A program made the position numbers and the translations under genes. This document shows, piece by piece, positions 1 to 6,479 of a stretch of 9,695 nt of DNA. This DNA is from an uncultured Campylobacter sp. (lineage in GTDB: Bacteria > Campylobacterota > Campylobacteria > Campylobacterales > Campylobacteraceae). The notes below the pieces were generated by a model. It was not told the origin of the DNA. It saw only the letters and a list, made by a program, of their open reading frames with translations, and made no database searches. The stretch is from positions 1 to 9,695 of the forward strand of contig NZ_CALHHT010000101.1 in assembly GCF_938031315.1 (NCBI RefSeq), given 5' to 3'. Numbering within the stretch: position 1 is the first letter of the stretch; the number at the start of each line of letters is the position of its first letter.

Positions 1-1907
1 CGCTTCCAAAGCCTAGCATCGACACGGGCATGGGGCTTGAGCGCGTCACGGCGATTAAGGAGGGCAAGTTTAGCAACTATGACAGCTCGCTTTTTATGCC
101 GCTAATTAACGAGGTCGCGAAACTTTGCGGCAAGCCTTACGTTTATGAAGGCGGCGCGAGTTACCGCGTCATCGCCGATCATATCCGCTCGGTTACGTTT
201 TTGCTAGCCCAGGGAACAAATTTTAATCGCGAGGGTAGGGGATATGTTTTGCGTAGAATTCTGCGCCGTGCCGTTCGCCACGGCTATCTGCTCGGTATCA
301 AAGAGCCCTTTATGCACCGCCTCGTGGATAAAGTATGCGAGCTGATGGGCGGGCACTACGCCTATCTAAACGAGAAAAAGCAGGTCGTAAAGGAGCAGAT
401 CAAGCTCGAAGAGGAGCGGTTTTTTGCCACTCTTGCAAACGGCATCGAGCTTTTTAACGAGGAACTTGCGCGCACTAAAGAAATTTTTAGCGGCGAGGTC
501 GCGTTTAAGTTATACGATACCTACGGCTTTCCGCTCGATCTGACCGCCGATATGCTGCGCGAGAAAAATTTGCGCGTGGATGAGGCTAAATTTGACGCGC
601 TTATGAGCGAGCAAAGGCAGATAGCTAAAGCCGCATGGAAGGGCAGTGGCGATAAAAACGTCCGTGGCGATTTTAAGGCGCTGCTAGAGAAATTTGGTGA
701 GAATAAATTTAGCGGTTACGAAGAGCTTAGCCGCACGAGCAAGGTTTTAGCGCTACTTAACGAGGATTTTGCGGAAGTGGATGAGCTCAAGGCTGGCGAT
801 ATCGGATGGGCGATGTTTGATATCACTCCGTTTTATGCACAAAGCGGCGGTCAGACGGGCGATAGCGGCGAAGTGGAGTCCATAGCCGATGTGTTTGATA
901 CGCAGAAATTTTATGGGCTAAATTTATCCCACTTGCGCCTTAATCGTAACCTGAAAATCGGCGATATCGTCGGGCTCAAGGTTTCTGAGGAGCGTGAGCA
1001 GATTGCACGTCATCACAGCGCGACGCACCTTTTGCACGCGGCGCTTCGTGCGGTGCTAGGGGCTCATATCGCTCAAGCAGGAAGCTTAGTCGAGGCGGAC
1101 CGCTTAAGATTTGACTTCTCGCATCCTAAGGCACTTAGCGACGAGGAGCTAGCTAAAATCGAGGAATTTGTAAATAACGCCGTTTGCAAGGGCTGTGCGG
1201 CAAAAACTGAGATTATGGATATAGATGACGCTAAAAACAGCGGTGCAATCGCGCTTTTTGGCGAAAAATACGGCGCGGACGTGCGCGTAGTAAGCTTCGG
1301 CAAGGTAAGCAAGGAGCTTTGCGGCGGAACGCACGTGAATAATATAAGCGAAATAGGCGCATTTTTGATCTTAAAAGAGAGCGGCGTAAGCGCGGGCGTG
1401 CGCAGGATAGAGGCGATCTGTTCGCAAGAGGTAGTTAAATTTAGCCAGGATCTGCGCGATAAGATGAGTAGAATCGAAGCCGAGCTAAAAGGGGGCGATC
1501 CGATTTTGGGCATCAAAAAGCTAAAAAGCGAGATCAAAGAGCTGCGCGAGGCCGCGAAAAATGCAAGCGACTCACACGCGCTAGCGTTTTTAAATATCGA
1601 CGGCGTCAAGCTCTGCGTCGCGGCAGTGGACGGCGGCGATATCAAAACTATGATCGACGAGTTTAAAAATAGCCACGAAAAGGCGGCGATAATGCTGATG
1701 CAAGTAGGCACCGACGGCAAAATTTCAATCGCGGCAGGCGTTAAAAACGCGCCGATCAAAGCTGGCGAGTGGGTTAAGCTAGCAGCGCAAATTTTAGGCG
1801 GTGGCGGCGGCGGACGCGATGATTTTGCGACCGCAGGCGGCAGGGACGTGCTAAAAATCGAAGAAGCGATCAAAGAGGCGATCTCTTACGCAAAAGGTAA
1901 AATTTGA
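1..1907 (+). CDS. alaS: Alanyl-tRNA synthetase, C-terminal three quarters (5' end outside window)
   Basis: This enzyme charges tRNA-Ala with alanine in the cytoplasm and removes mischarged Ser or Gly. The frame is already open at base 3, so the ATG at base 30 is internal: it lies in the conserved run PSIDTGMGLERV of the synthetase core. About 634 codons are visible, and the family usually has roughly 850-880 residues, so about a quarter is missing upstream. Numbered from base 3, the editing domain begins near TPFYAQSGGQTGD. It has the zinc motif HSATH (first His about residue 338) and its partner CGGTH (Cys about 440). A helical linker rich in Lys and Glu follows. The C-Ala domain carries the glycine run and RDDFATAGG close to the end. 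All expected motifs are intact. The TGA stop overlaps the TTG start of the next gene, which indicates co-transcription. Identification is close to certain. Confidence 0.98.
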   Translation, partial: LPKPSIDTGMGLERVTAIKEGKFSNYDSSLFMPLINEVAKLCGKPYVYEGGASYRVIADHIRSVTFLLAQGTNFNREGRGYVLRRILRRAVRHGYLLGIKEPFMHRLVDKVCELMGGHYAYLNEKKQVVKEQIKLEEERFFATLANGIELFNEELARTKEIFSGEVAFKLYDTYGFPLDLTADMLREKNLRVDEAKFDALMSEQRQIAKAAWKGSGDKNVRGDFKALLEKFGENKFSGYEELSRTSKVLALLNEDFAEVDELKAGDIGWAMFDITPFYAQSGGQTGDSGEVESIADVFDTQKFYGLNLSHLRLNRNLKIGDIVGLKVSEEREQIARHHSATHLLHAALRAVLGAHIAQAGSLVEADRLRFDFSHPKALSDEELAKIEEFVNNAVCKGCAAKTEIMDIDDAKNSGAIALFGEKYGADVRVVSFGKVSKELCGGTHVNNISEIGAFLILKESGVSAGVRRIEAICSQEVVKFSQDLRDKMSRIEAELKGGDPILGIKKLKSEIKELREAAKNASDSHALAFLNIDGVKLCVAAVDGGDIKTMIDEFKNSHEKAAIMLMQVGTDGKISIAAGVKNAPIKAGEWVKLAAQILGGGGGGRDDFATAGGRDVLKIEEAIKEAISYAKGKI

Positions 1908-2410
1908 ACGAGATCGACTCAAGCTTCGTCAAAGCCTCGCAAATTTTGCCGCTGATTCACATTTTAAGCGTGATTTTTTTGGTTTGCGCTCAAGTCTGCG
2001 TGATCTTTGTAGTTAGAGCTTTTATGCGCGAGCAGGAGCACGAAAGCAAGCCTTTGAGCGCTAAATTTAACGAGATAATGCGCTATTTTAGGCGCTACGA
2101 GCAGTGCTTCGCGATATTTCTAGCTCTTGTTTGCATTAGCGGATTTTTTCTATCAAACGGGAGCGATTTTAAATTTTCAGATCCGATGGTAAAGGGCGTA
2201 ACGACGACGTTGTGGGTAGCGGCGGGCTTTATCGTTTTAAATTTCGCCTATATCCACTATAAAATTTTATCCTTTAAAAAGGCGGTAGCCGCAGAGGATG
2301 AGTTTGAGGCGAACGAGCATCTGATCATCGTCGTAAAATATTTCATCCCGCTAAATGTCGCGATAACTCTGATATGTGTATATCTGGGCGTGACGATAGG
2401 AAAATTTTGA
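1904..2410 (+). CDS. Small four-helix integral membrane protein, function unknown
   Basis: This 168-residue protein lies between alaS and maf. The TTG start at 1904 overlaps the alaS stop and is preceded by AAAAGG at 1892-1897 with a 6-base gap. No nearby in-frame ATG would keep the first helix. Hydrophobic stretches at about 14-38, 67-84, 97-118 and 141-165 predict four membrane helices. The loop between helices 1 and 2 (about 39-66) is charged and basic. Histidines sit in helix 1 (H19), at the end of helix 3 (H118) and just before helix 4 (H139). A four-helix protein with membrane histidines is loosely reminiscent of the CopD/HemJ type, which binds haem or copper, but this is only a resemblance and I do not assign it. 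Its stop shares one base with the maf ATG, so it belongs to the same operon. As I recall, C. jejuni lacks a gene at this spot. Confidence 0.85.
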   Translation: MNEIDSSFVKASQILPLIHILSVIFLVCAQVCVIFVVRAFMREQEHESKPLSAKFNEIMRYFRRYEQCFAIFLALVCISGFFLSNGSDFKFSDPMVKGVTTTLWVAAGFIVLNFAYIHYKILSFKKAVAAEDEFEANEHLIIVVKYFIPLNVAITLICVYLGVTIGKF

Positions 2411-2955
2411 TGATCTATCTAGCTTCCGGCTCGCCAACTCGCGCTCAAATTTTAAAAGAGGGCGGCGTGGAATTTATCCAGATCCCTTTCGATTTTGACG
2501 AAAGCGGCATTAGCAAGCAGGATGCCCGCAGCTATTCGTACCGCGTCGCGCTTAGCAAAAAGGCACAGTTTTTTAAAATTTATGAAAATTATGATAGAGT
2601 GCTGTTTGCCGATAGCTCCGTGGTCGCGGGCGATCAAATTTTGGGCAAGGCGCGCGACGAAGCGGATGCTTTGCGGATGCTAGAGCTTCAAAGCGGCGCG
2701 GTTAGCAGCGTCTATACCGCGATGATCTTCGTAAGTAAAAACTTGTAGCTTGCCGCTCTAAGCGTCGCGAGCTATAAATTTGATAAATTTAGCGAGGCCG
2801 ATCTGCGCGAATACATCGCTAGCGGAGATTGGCGCGGCAAGGCGGGTGCGATGAGCATCGAGGGCTTTAATGAAAAATATATCCTAAGCTCGCGCGGTTC
2901 TAAATTTACCGCGATGGGGCTTGATCTGGAAATTTTAAAGAGGTTTATATGGTAA
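2410..2955 (+). pseudogene. maf: Maf-family nucleotide pyrophosphatase interrupted by an in-frame TAG
   Basis: Maf proteins hydrolyse non-canonical nucleoside triphosphates to monophosphates in the cytoplasm. The ATG at 2410 follows AGGAAA at 2398-2403. The first 112 codons carry the N-terminal motif ASGSPTR, DE at residues 30-31, ALSKK near 47-51, the catalytic-base motif ADSS (Asp68) and LGKA (Lys80). A TAG at 2746-2748 replaces codon 113. The same frame then stays open for 68 codons with clearly Maf-like sequence, including YIASGDWRGKAGAMSIEG (residues 135-152), the C-terminal signature of the family. It ends at TAA 2953-2955, overlapping the next gene. The expected full length is 181 residues, normal for Maf. 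The truncated 112-residue product would lack much of the substrate-binding fold and is probably inactive. Real mutation, read-through and sequencing error cannot be separated from this sequence alone. Confidence 0.9.
2746..2748 (+). other. In-frame amber codon within maf (codon 113)
   Basis: The TAG follows the codons for KNL and precedes LAALSVASYKF, which reads on smoothly in the same frame. CAG, AAG or GAG would each become TAG by one base change, so a point mutation is enough. No frameshift is needed to restore the gene. Confidence 0.93.
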
Positions 2956-4859
2956 GAATTTTATTTAGTTTTATTACGGTTTGCGCGTTTGCAGCAGGCG
3001 GCATCTTTTTGTATTTCTATTCGCAGATCCGCTTAGAATCGGACTCCATAATCAATTATCATCCAGAGCTCACGACTAAAATTTACGATCGCAACGGCAA
3101 TCTGATTGCAAACGTATTCAACGAGCAAAATAGAATTTACGTCAAATACGAAGATATCCCGGGTCGCGTGATCGAAGCTCTCGTAGCTATCGAAGATACG
3201 GCGTTTTTTGAGCACAACGGCGTGAACGTCGAGGCAATCTTCAGAGCGATCATAAAAGATATCAAGGCTATGAAATTCGTCGAAGGCGCTTCCACGATTA
3301 CGCAGCAGATCACGCGAAATTTAGTTCTTTCGAGCGAAAAGAAGCTTGATCGCAAGATCAAAGAAGCGATCCTATCGCTTAAGATAGAAAACGCCCTAAG
3401 CAAGGAACAAATTCTAGAGCGTTACTTCAACGAGGTGTATTTCGGGCACGGATATTACGGCATCCGTACGGCGGCGCTTGGATATTTCAAAAAGGATTTG
3501 CAAGATCTTAGCATTAAAGAGATCGCGATTTTGGTGGGCTTACCGAAGGCGCCTAGTAGCTACGATCCGACCAAACATCTGGATCTGTCGCTTTCGCGCG
3601 CGAACAATGTCGTTTATAGAATGCACGAGCTCGGCTGGATCAATAAAACCGAATACGAGATCGCTATGGCCGAGCGGCCCGTAGTCTATGACGAGACGCT
3701 CACACAAAACGTAGCCCCATACGCGGTGGACGAGATCATAAAGGAGGCCGAGAAGCTGATCCCCGATGTCCGCACGGGCGGATATCGCATCGAAACTAGC
3801 CTCGATCTAAAGGCGCAGGAGATGGCGCAAGAGGCGCTGATTTTCGGCTACAACGAAATTCTTAAGCGCAACAAAGACGCTAACGCAAGCAACGTAAACG
3901 GCGCTATGGTCGTCACGCATCCGCAAAACGGCGAAATTCTAGCGCTCGTCGGCGGCGTGGATTACGCTAAATCAAATTTTAACCGCGCCAGCCAGTCGCA
4001 GCGCCAAACCGGCTCGAGCTTCAAGCCGTTTATATATCAGATCGCCCTTGATATGGGGTATTCGACGATGACGGAGGTTCCGGACATCGCCAGGGAGTTT
4101 GAAGACGGCAGCAGTAAAACGTGGAAGCCTAAAAACTACGACAGCACCTATAGCGGCTACATCACGGTAAAAGAAGCCCTCACGCGCTCGCGAAATTTAG
4201 CCACGATAAATTTAATGCAGGCTATCGGCGTCGAGCGCGCGGTAAGAAAGCTGGACGAGTTCGGTTTTAAAAACGTTCCGCCTGCGCTCTCCGTAGCGAT
4301 TGGCAGTTATGGAATTTCGCCGCTTGAGTACTCGACGATGTATTCGATGTTTCCGGGGCTCGGTATCACGTCGAAGTCTAAATTTATCGTCTCGATCACC
4401 GATCAAAACGGCACTACTCGTTACGTAGAGCCCGAGCGCCGCCGCGTGCTGCGCCCGGAGCAGGCATATTTGATGACGACGTTGATGAAAAACATCGTCC
4501 AGCGCGGCACCGGCACTCGCGCGCGCGTGCAAGGCATCGACGTCGCGGGTAAAACCGGCACATCAAACGACAGCATAGACGCATGGTTTTGCGGCTTTAC
4601 GCCCGATCTACAGATCATCATCTGGTACGGCAACGACGATTATAAACCGATGCGAAAGGTCGAGGGCGGCGGACGCACCGCAGCGCCTGTCTTTGCGCGC
4701 TTTTTAGCAAACTACCTCAAAGAGTATCCGCAAACTAAACGAAATTTCACGGTTCCGGACGGCGTCTTTAGCAGCTCATACAACGGCAAGGAGGAGTATT
4801 ACACTAAAATTTCGCCGCTTCCTAAACCCCGCGAAAGTAGCAGCGACGGATCGTTTTAA
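2949..4859 (+). CDS. mrcA: Class A penicillin-binding protein (PBP1A type, transglycosylase-transpeptidase)
   Basis: This 636-residue bifunctional enzyme polymerises lipid II into glycan strands and cross-links the peptides in the periplasm. A single N-terminal membrane anchor (about 4-24) is followed by the GT51 glycosyltransferase domain. That domain shows VAIEDTAFFEHNGV (catalytic Glu82), EGASTITQQITRNL, and the later ERYFNEVYFGHGYYGI and LVGLPKAPSSYDP. The transpeptidase domain has SSFK (Ser356, Lys359), SRN (414-416) and KTGT (Lys535). No long extra domain separates the two, so the protein is shorter than E. coli PBP1a, as I recall for Campylobacter PbpA. The ATG at 2949 lies inside the end of the maf frame, with AAAGAGG at 2937-2943 as ribosome site, so translation was probably coupled to maf. 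The maf stop codon may therefore lower its expression. In Campylobacter annotation the gene is often called pbpA. Confidence 0.96.
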   Translation: MVRILFSFITVCAFAAGGIFLYFYSQIRLESDSIINYHPELTTKIYDRNGNLIANVFNEQNRIYVKYEDIPGRVIEALVAIEDTAFFEHNGVNVEAIFRAIIKDIKAMKFVEGASTITQQITRNLVLSSEKKLDRKIKEAILSLKIENALSKEQILERYFNEVYFGHGYYGIRTAALGYFKKDLQDLSIKEIAILVGLPKAPSSYDPTKHLDLSLSRANNVVYRMHELGWINKTEYEIAMAERPVVYDETLTQNVAPYAVDEIIKEAEKLIPDVRTGGYRIETSLDLKAQEMAQEALIFGYNEILKRNKDANASNVNGAMVVTHPQNGEILALVGGVDYAKSNFNRASQSQRQTGSSFKPFIYQIALDMGYSTMTEVPDIAREFEDGSSKTWKPKNYDSTYSGYITVKEALTRSRNLATINLMQAIGVERAVRKLDEFGFKNVPPALSVAIGSYGISPLEYSTMYSMFPGLGITSKSKFIVSITDQNGTTRYVEPERRRVLRPEQAYLMTTLMKNIVQRGTGTRARVQGIDVAGKTGTSNDSIDAWFCGFTPDLQIIIWYGNDDYKPMRKVEGGGRTAAPVFARFLANYLKEYPQTKRNFTVPDGVFSSSYNGKEEYYTKISPLPKPRESSSDGSF

Positions 4860-4887
4860 ATTTGGATGCAAATCTAAATTTGATCCG
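4847..4887 (+). terminator. Bulged hairpin with GCAA loop at the end of the mrcA operon
   Basis: The core stem AAATTTGGAT (4858-4867) pairs with ATCTAAATTT (4872-4881) through ten pairs, one of them G-U, closed by the GNRA-type loop GCAA. The stem extends outward with CGGATC (4847-4852) pairing with GATCCG (4882-4887), leaving a five-base bulge GTTTT on the left arm. The structure covers the mrcA stop codon (4857-4859). Only a short CTTT follows, so it is not a textbook intrinsic terminator. It may instead protect the 3' end of the transcript or act with Rho. Confidence 0.5.
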
Positions 4888-4970
4888 CTTTCGGAAGCCC
4901 TTGCATGAATTGCGTTTATTACACAAACATAAATATGCTAATTTTATAGTTTGTTTAAGGTTGTAGGCGC

Positions 4971-4976
4971 TAAAAT
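4971..4976 (+). promoter_or_regulatory. Candidate -10 element TAAAAT for the AT-rich gene pair
   Basis: TAAAAT lies 28 bases before the TTG start of the first AT-rich gene and follows a T-rich stretch. This matches the Campylobacter main promoter type, which depends on the -10 and T-rich periodic sequence rather than a clear -35. An inverted repeat ACAAAC (4923-4928) and GTTTGT (4949-4954) lies just upstream and could be an operator. Such hexamers are common in AT-rich DNA, so support is weak. Confidence 0.35.
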
Positions 4977-5004
4977 GCGTAATCATTTTATTTAGGGGTT
5001 AAGA

Positions 5005-5655
5005 TTGCAGGATTTAGCATTTGAAAGTAAAAAGATAAGAATAGAAAATACTCGTGTAAAATTCGGCAAATTTTTTACGAAATTATGTTTTATATATTTT
5101 TTATATTCTCTTAGCGCCTTTATAATTCCTAAAAATATTTTAGATATTTCTCCTGTGTGCTTAAATTTCGTAAATTTTATGAAAAGCTATTTTCCAAATA
5201 TCGAAATTATCGGTAGTATTAGCCCATACACCCAACTTTCTGAATTTTACGTTAGTATTATGTGGATATACGGGATTATTATTTTTGCGGTTTCTAGCTT
5301 ATATTCATTGGTTTATTATATTTACTTTTGCAGATATGATGATGATTTTATATTGCTTTCAAAAAAGAAGTGTGAAAACGATTGCCCGTTTTTGTTGCTT
5401 CCGTTTATGTTTGGTCTTGGTATTTTTATGTTTGAGGTTTATTATACCGGATATTTTGCAAGCAGCGGTATAAGCATAAGAACAAGCCATTTTATGCCGG
5501 AATTTCAAAGTAGATTTTCAATTTTTGGATATATCATTTTCTTTCAATCCGGTTTTTCTCTTTCGGGTTCCGTAATATTAATGTCTACATTCGAATTTGT
5601 TTACAAAATATATTTCTATTTAAAAGGAGTGAAAGATGCAGAGCAAAGTCAATGA
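5005..5655 (+). CDS. Hypothetical four-helix membrane protein, AT-rich gene
   Basis: I do not recognise this 216-residue protein. It starts at a TTG at 5005 with AGGGG at 4994-4998 and a 6-base gap. The next in-frame Met is residue 59, past the first helix, so TTG is the better choice. Hydrophobic stretches at about 23-42, 82-108, 128-151 and 173-200 predict four membrane helices. The N terminus is basic (KKIRIENTRVKFGKF). The loop after helix 2 is mixed-charge, with YDDDF and a KKKCENDC run holding two cysteines. The protein is rich in Phe, Tyr and Ile. Base composition is far more AT-rich than the flanking genes: one row inside it has 12 G or C in 60 bases. Its 3' end contains a strong Shine-Dalgarno for a following mini-ORF. 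Acquired or fast-evolving accessory status is inferred from composition and from lack of recognition. Confidence 0.75.
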   Translation: MQDLAFESKKIRIENTRVKFGKFFTKLCFIYFLYSLSAFIIPKNILDISPVCLNFVNFMKSYFPNIEIIGSISPYTQLSEFYVSIMWIYGIIIFAVSSLYSLVYYIYFCRYDDDFILLSKKKCENDCPFLLLPFMFGLGIFMFEVYYTGYFASSGISIRTSHFMPEFQSRFSIFGYIIFFQSGFSLSGSVILMSTFEFVYKIYFYLKGVKDAEQSQ

Positions 5656-5677
5656 AAAGAGCGGCGTATTGAATTAA
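5636..5677 (+). CDS. 13-codon mini-ORF with strong ribosome site (leader peptide or gene remnant)
   Basis: ATG at 5636 is preceded by AAAAGGAGT (5622-5630), one of the best Shine-Dalgarno matches in the window, with a 5-base gap. The frame encodes MQSKVNEKSGVLN and stops at TAA 5675-5677. It begins inside the last codons of the upstream gene in another frame and ends 19 bases before the next gene's ATG. It could be a coupling peptide carrying ribosomes to the next gene, the stub of a decayed gene, or chance. No function is assigned. Confidence 0.3.
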   Translation: MQSKVNEKSGVLN

Positions 5678-5696
5678 AAATTTGGAGTATTATCGT

Positions 5697-6335
5697 ATGG
5701 AATTTCAAAGTTATAAATCGGAAATGCCGCTTTTTATGATCAAAGATTATTGGACTAAAATCAGCACAGAATGCTATTTAATATTAGTTATATTCCTATT
5801 TTTCTGCAGAGGAAGTGCTTGGGCATATCAATTTTTAGGAGCCGTTACTTTTTTGGTAGGAATTTTATTTATTAATAAACATAAATTTTTAAATTTCTAT
5901 TCCGATAGAATAGAATATAATTCTTTATGCAAAAATTATAATGATGTATATTCGATACATAAAAGTGTAAAGACTTCTAATTTTGATAAAATCGCTATTT
6001 ATAAATTTTCTGGACTCGTGATTGAAGACGCGTGCAAATACAATGCCAATATAACTAGATTTAAAAAATTTCTCTTGCTAATTTTATCATACGCTCTGCA
6101 TCCGCTCAATATTATTTGCTTTAGTGTACTTAAAATTTTAAAAAGAATAGATAGCATAAATTTAAATGTTCTAATTTTATTAGATAGCACTCATAGTAAT
6201 TATTTTGCCATTCCGCTAACTATGTTAAGTGAGTATGAACGAGTAAATTTGAAAAAGTATTTAAAAGACAAACTAAATCTAAATCTTGATAATATCGAGG
6301 TAAGGGATATATTTATAGATATAAATTTTATATAA
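5697..6335 (+). CDS. Hypothetical membrane-anchored protein, AT-rich gene
   Basis: This 212-residue protein is not recognised. I chose ATG 5697 because GGAG at 5684-5687 gives a normal 9-base gap; an in-frame TTG at 5682 overlaps that ribosome site and has none of its own. Two hydrophobic stretches at about 27-37 and 44-60 form an N-terminal hairpin. A polar segment with FYSDRIEYN (67-75) follows, then a third hydrophobic stretch at about 125-148, and a C-terminal region ending in a charged helix-like part (YERVNLKKYLKDKLNLN). A membrane hairpin followed by a segment of the 'DRIEY' kind is weakly like bacterial PH-domain membrane proteins. That is only a hint. Hand-counted GC is 9 of 60 bases in one row (5881-5940). 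It probably forms one transcription unit with the preceding gene. Confidence 0.75.
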   Translation: MEFQSYKSEMPLFMIKDYWTKISTECYLILVIFLFFCRGSAWAYQFLGAVTFLVGILFINKHKFLNFYSDRIEYNSLCKNYNDVYSIHKSVKTSNFDKIAIYKFSGLVIEDACKYNANITRFKKFLLLILSYALHPLNIICFSVLKILKRIDSINLNVLILLDSTHSNYFAIPLTMLSEYERVNLKKYLKDKLNLNLDNIEVRDIFIDINFI

Positions 6336-6343
6336 AATTTTTT
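6323..6343 (+). terminator. AT-only palindrome plus T tract at the end of the second AT-rich gene
   Basis: AAATTTTATATAAAATTT (6323-6340) is a perfect palindrome spanning the TAA stop (6333-6335), and it runs into six T residues (6338-6343). The seven-pair stem is all A-T, so it would be a weak terminator. It is the only candidate before the norZ promoter. Confidence 0.35.
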
Positions 6344-6407
6344 AAAACCCTTTATTTCAGTATACTTTAATAAATTCCAGCTTAAGCAGATAAATTTTAT
6401 CTTTTTA

Positions 6408-6421
6408 TTGACGAGCCTCAA
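6408..6421 (+). promoter_or_regulatory. FNR/CRP-family operator upstream of norZ (TTGAC-N4-CTCAA)
   Basis: TTGACGAGCCTCAA is a TTGA-N6-TCAA palindrome and matches eight of ten fixed positions of the FNR consensus TTGAT-N4-ATCAA. Its centre is at 6414.5. With a -10 at 6444-6449 and a predicted start of transcription near 6456, the centre falls at -41.5, the standard class II activator position. In Campylobacter, NO and low-oxygen responses use CRP/FNR-family regulators such as NssR, so activation of an NO reductase would make sense. Which regulator binds is not visible here. Confidence 0.55.
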
Positions 6422-6443
6422 TGCTTATCGAAATTTAAATAGG

Positions 6444-6449
6444 TAAAAT
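6444..6449 (+). promoter_or_regulatory. Candidate -10 element TAAAAT of the norZ promoter
   Basis: TAAAAT lies 36 bases before the norZ ATG. It is spaced from the upstream TTGA-N6-TCAA palindrome as expected for an activator-dependent promoter. The leader would be about 24 bases and would include the ribosome site AAAGGAG at 6468-6474. Confidence 0.5.
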
Positions 6450-6479
6450 TCTCTCCTAATTTCAGTTAAAGGAGTGAAA

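Noticed and set aside
1795..1815. Glycine-codon repeat (GGC-rich) as a phase-variable tract
   Set aside because: It encodes the conserved glycine run of the AlaRS C-Ala domain and contains mixed GGT, GGC and GGA codons, not a homopolymer.
1073..1873. A 266-codon open frame on the minus strand inside alaS
   Set aside because: It lies wholly opposite conserved alaS editing-domain and C-Ala sequence. Its Ser/Pro/Ala-rich product with a proline run is just the complement of the Gly/Ala codons of alaS.
2374..2409. An upstream ATG at 2374 for maf
   Set aside because: It lies inside the last codons of the membrane protein. ATG 2410 has the ribosome site AGGAAA, and family members begin at the residue matching MIYLASGSP.
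2746..2748. TAG read as pyrrolysine or another recoded amino acid
   Set aside because: No such recoding is known in Campylobacter, and no other gene in the window needs it. norZ and the YqeY-domain gene also end at TAG in the expected places.
4212..4633. Two overlapping minus-strand open frames inside mrcA
   Set aside because: They lie opposite the conserved transpeptidase domain, have no ribosome sites and resemble no known protein.
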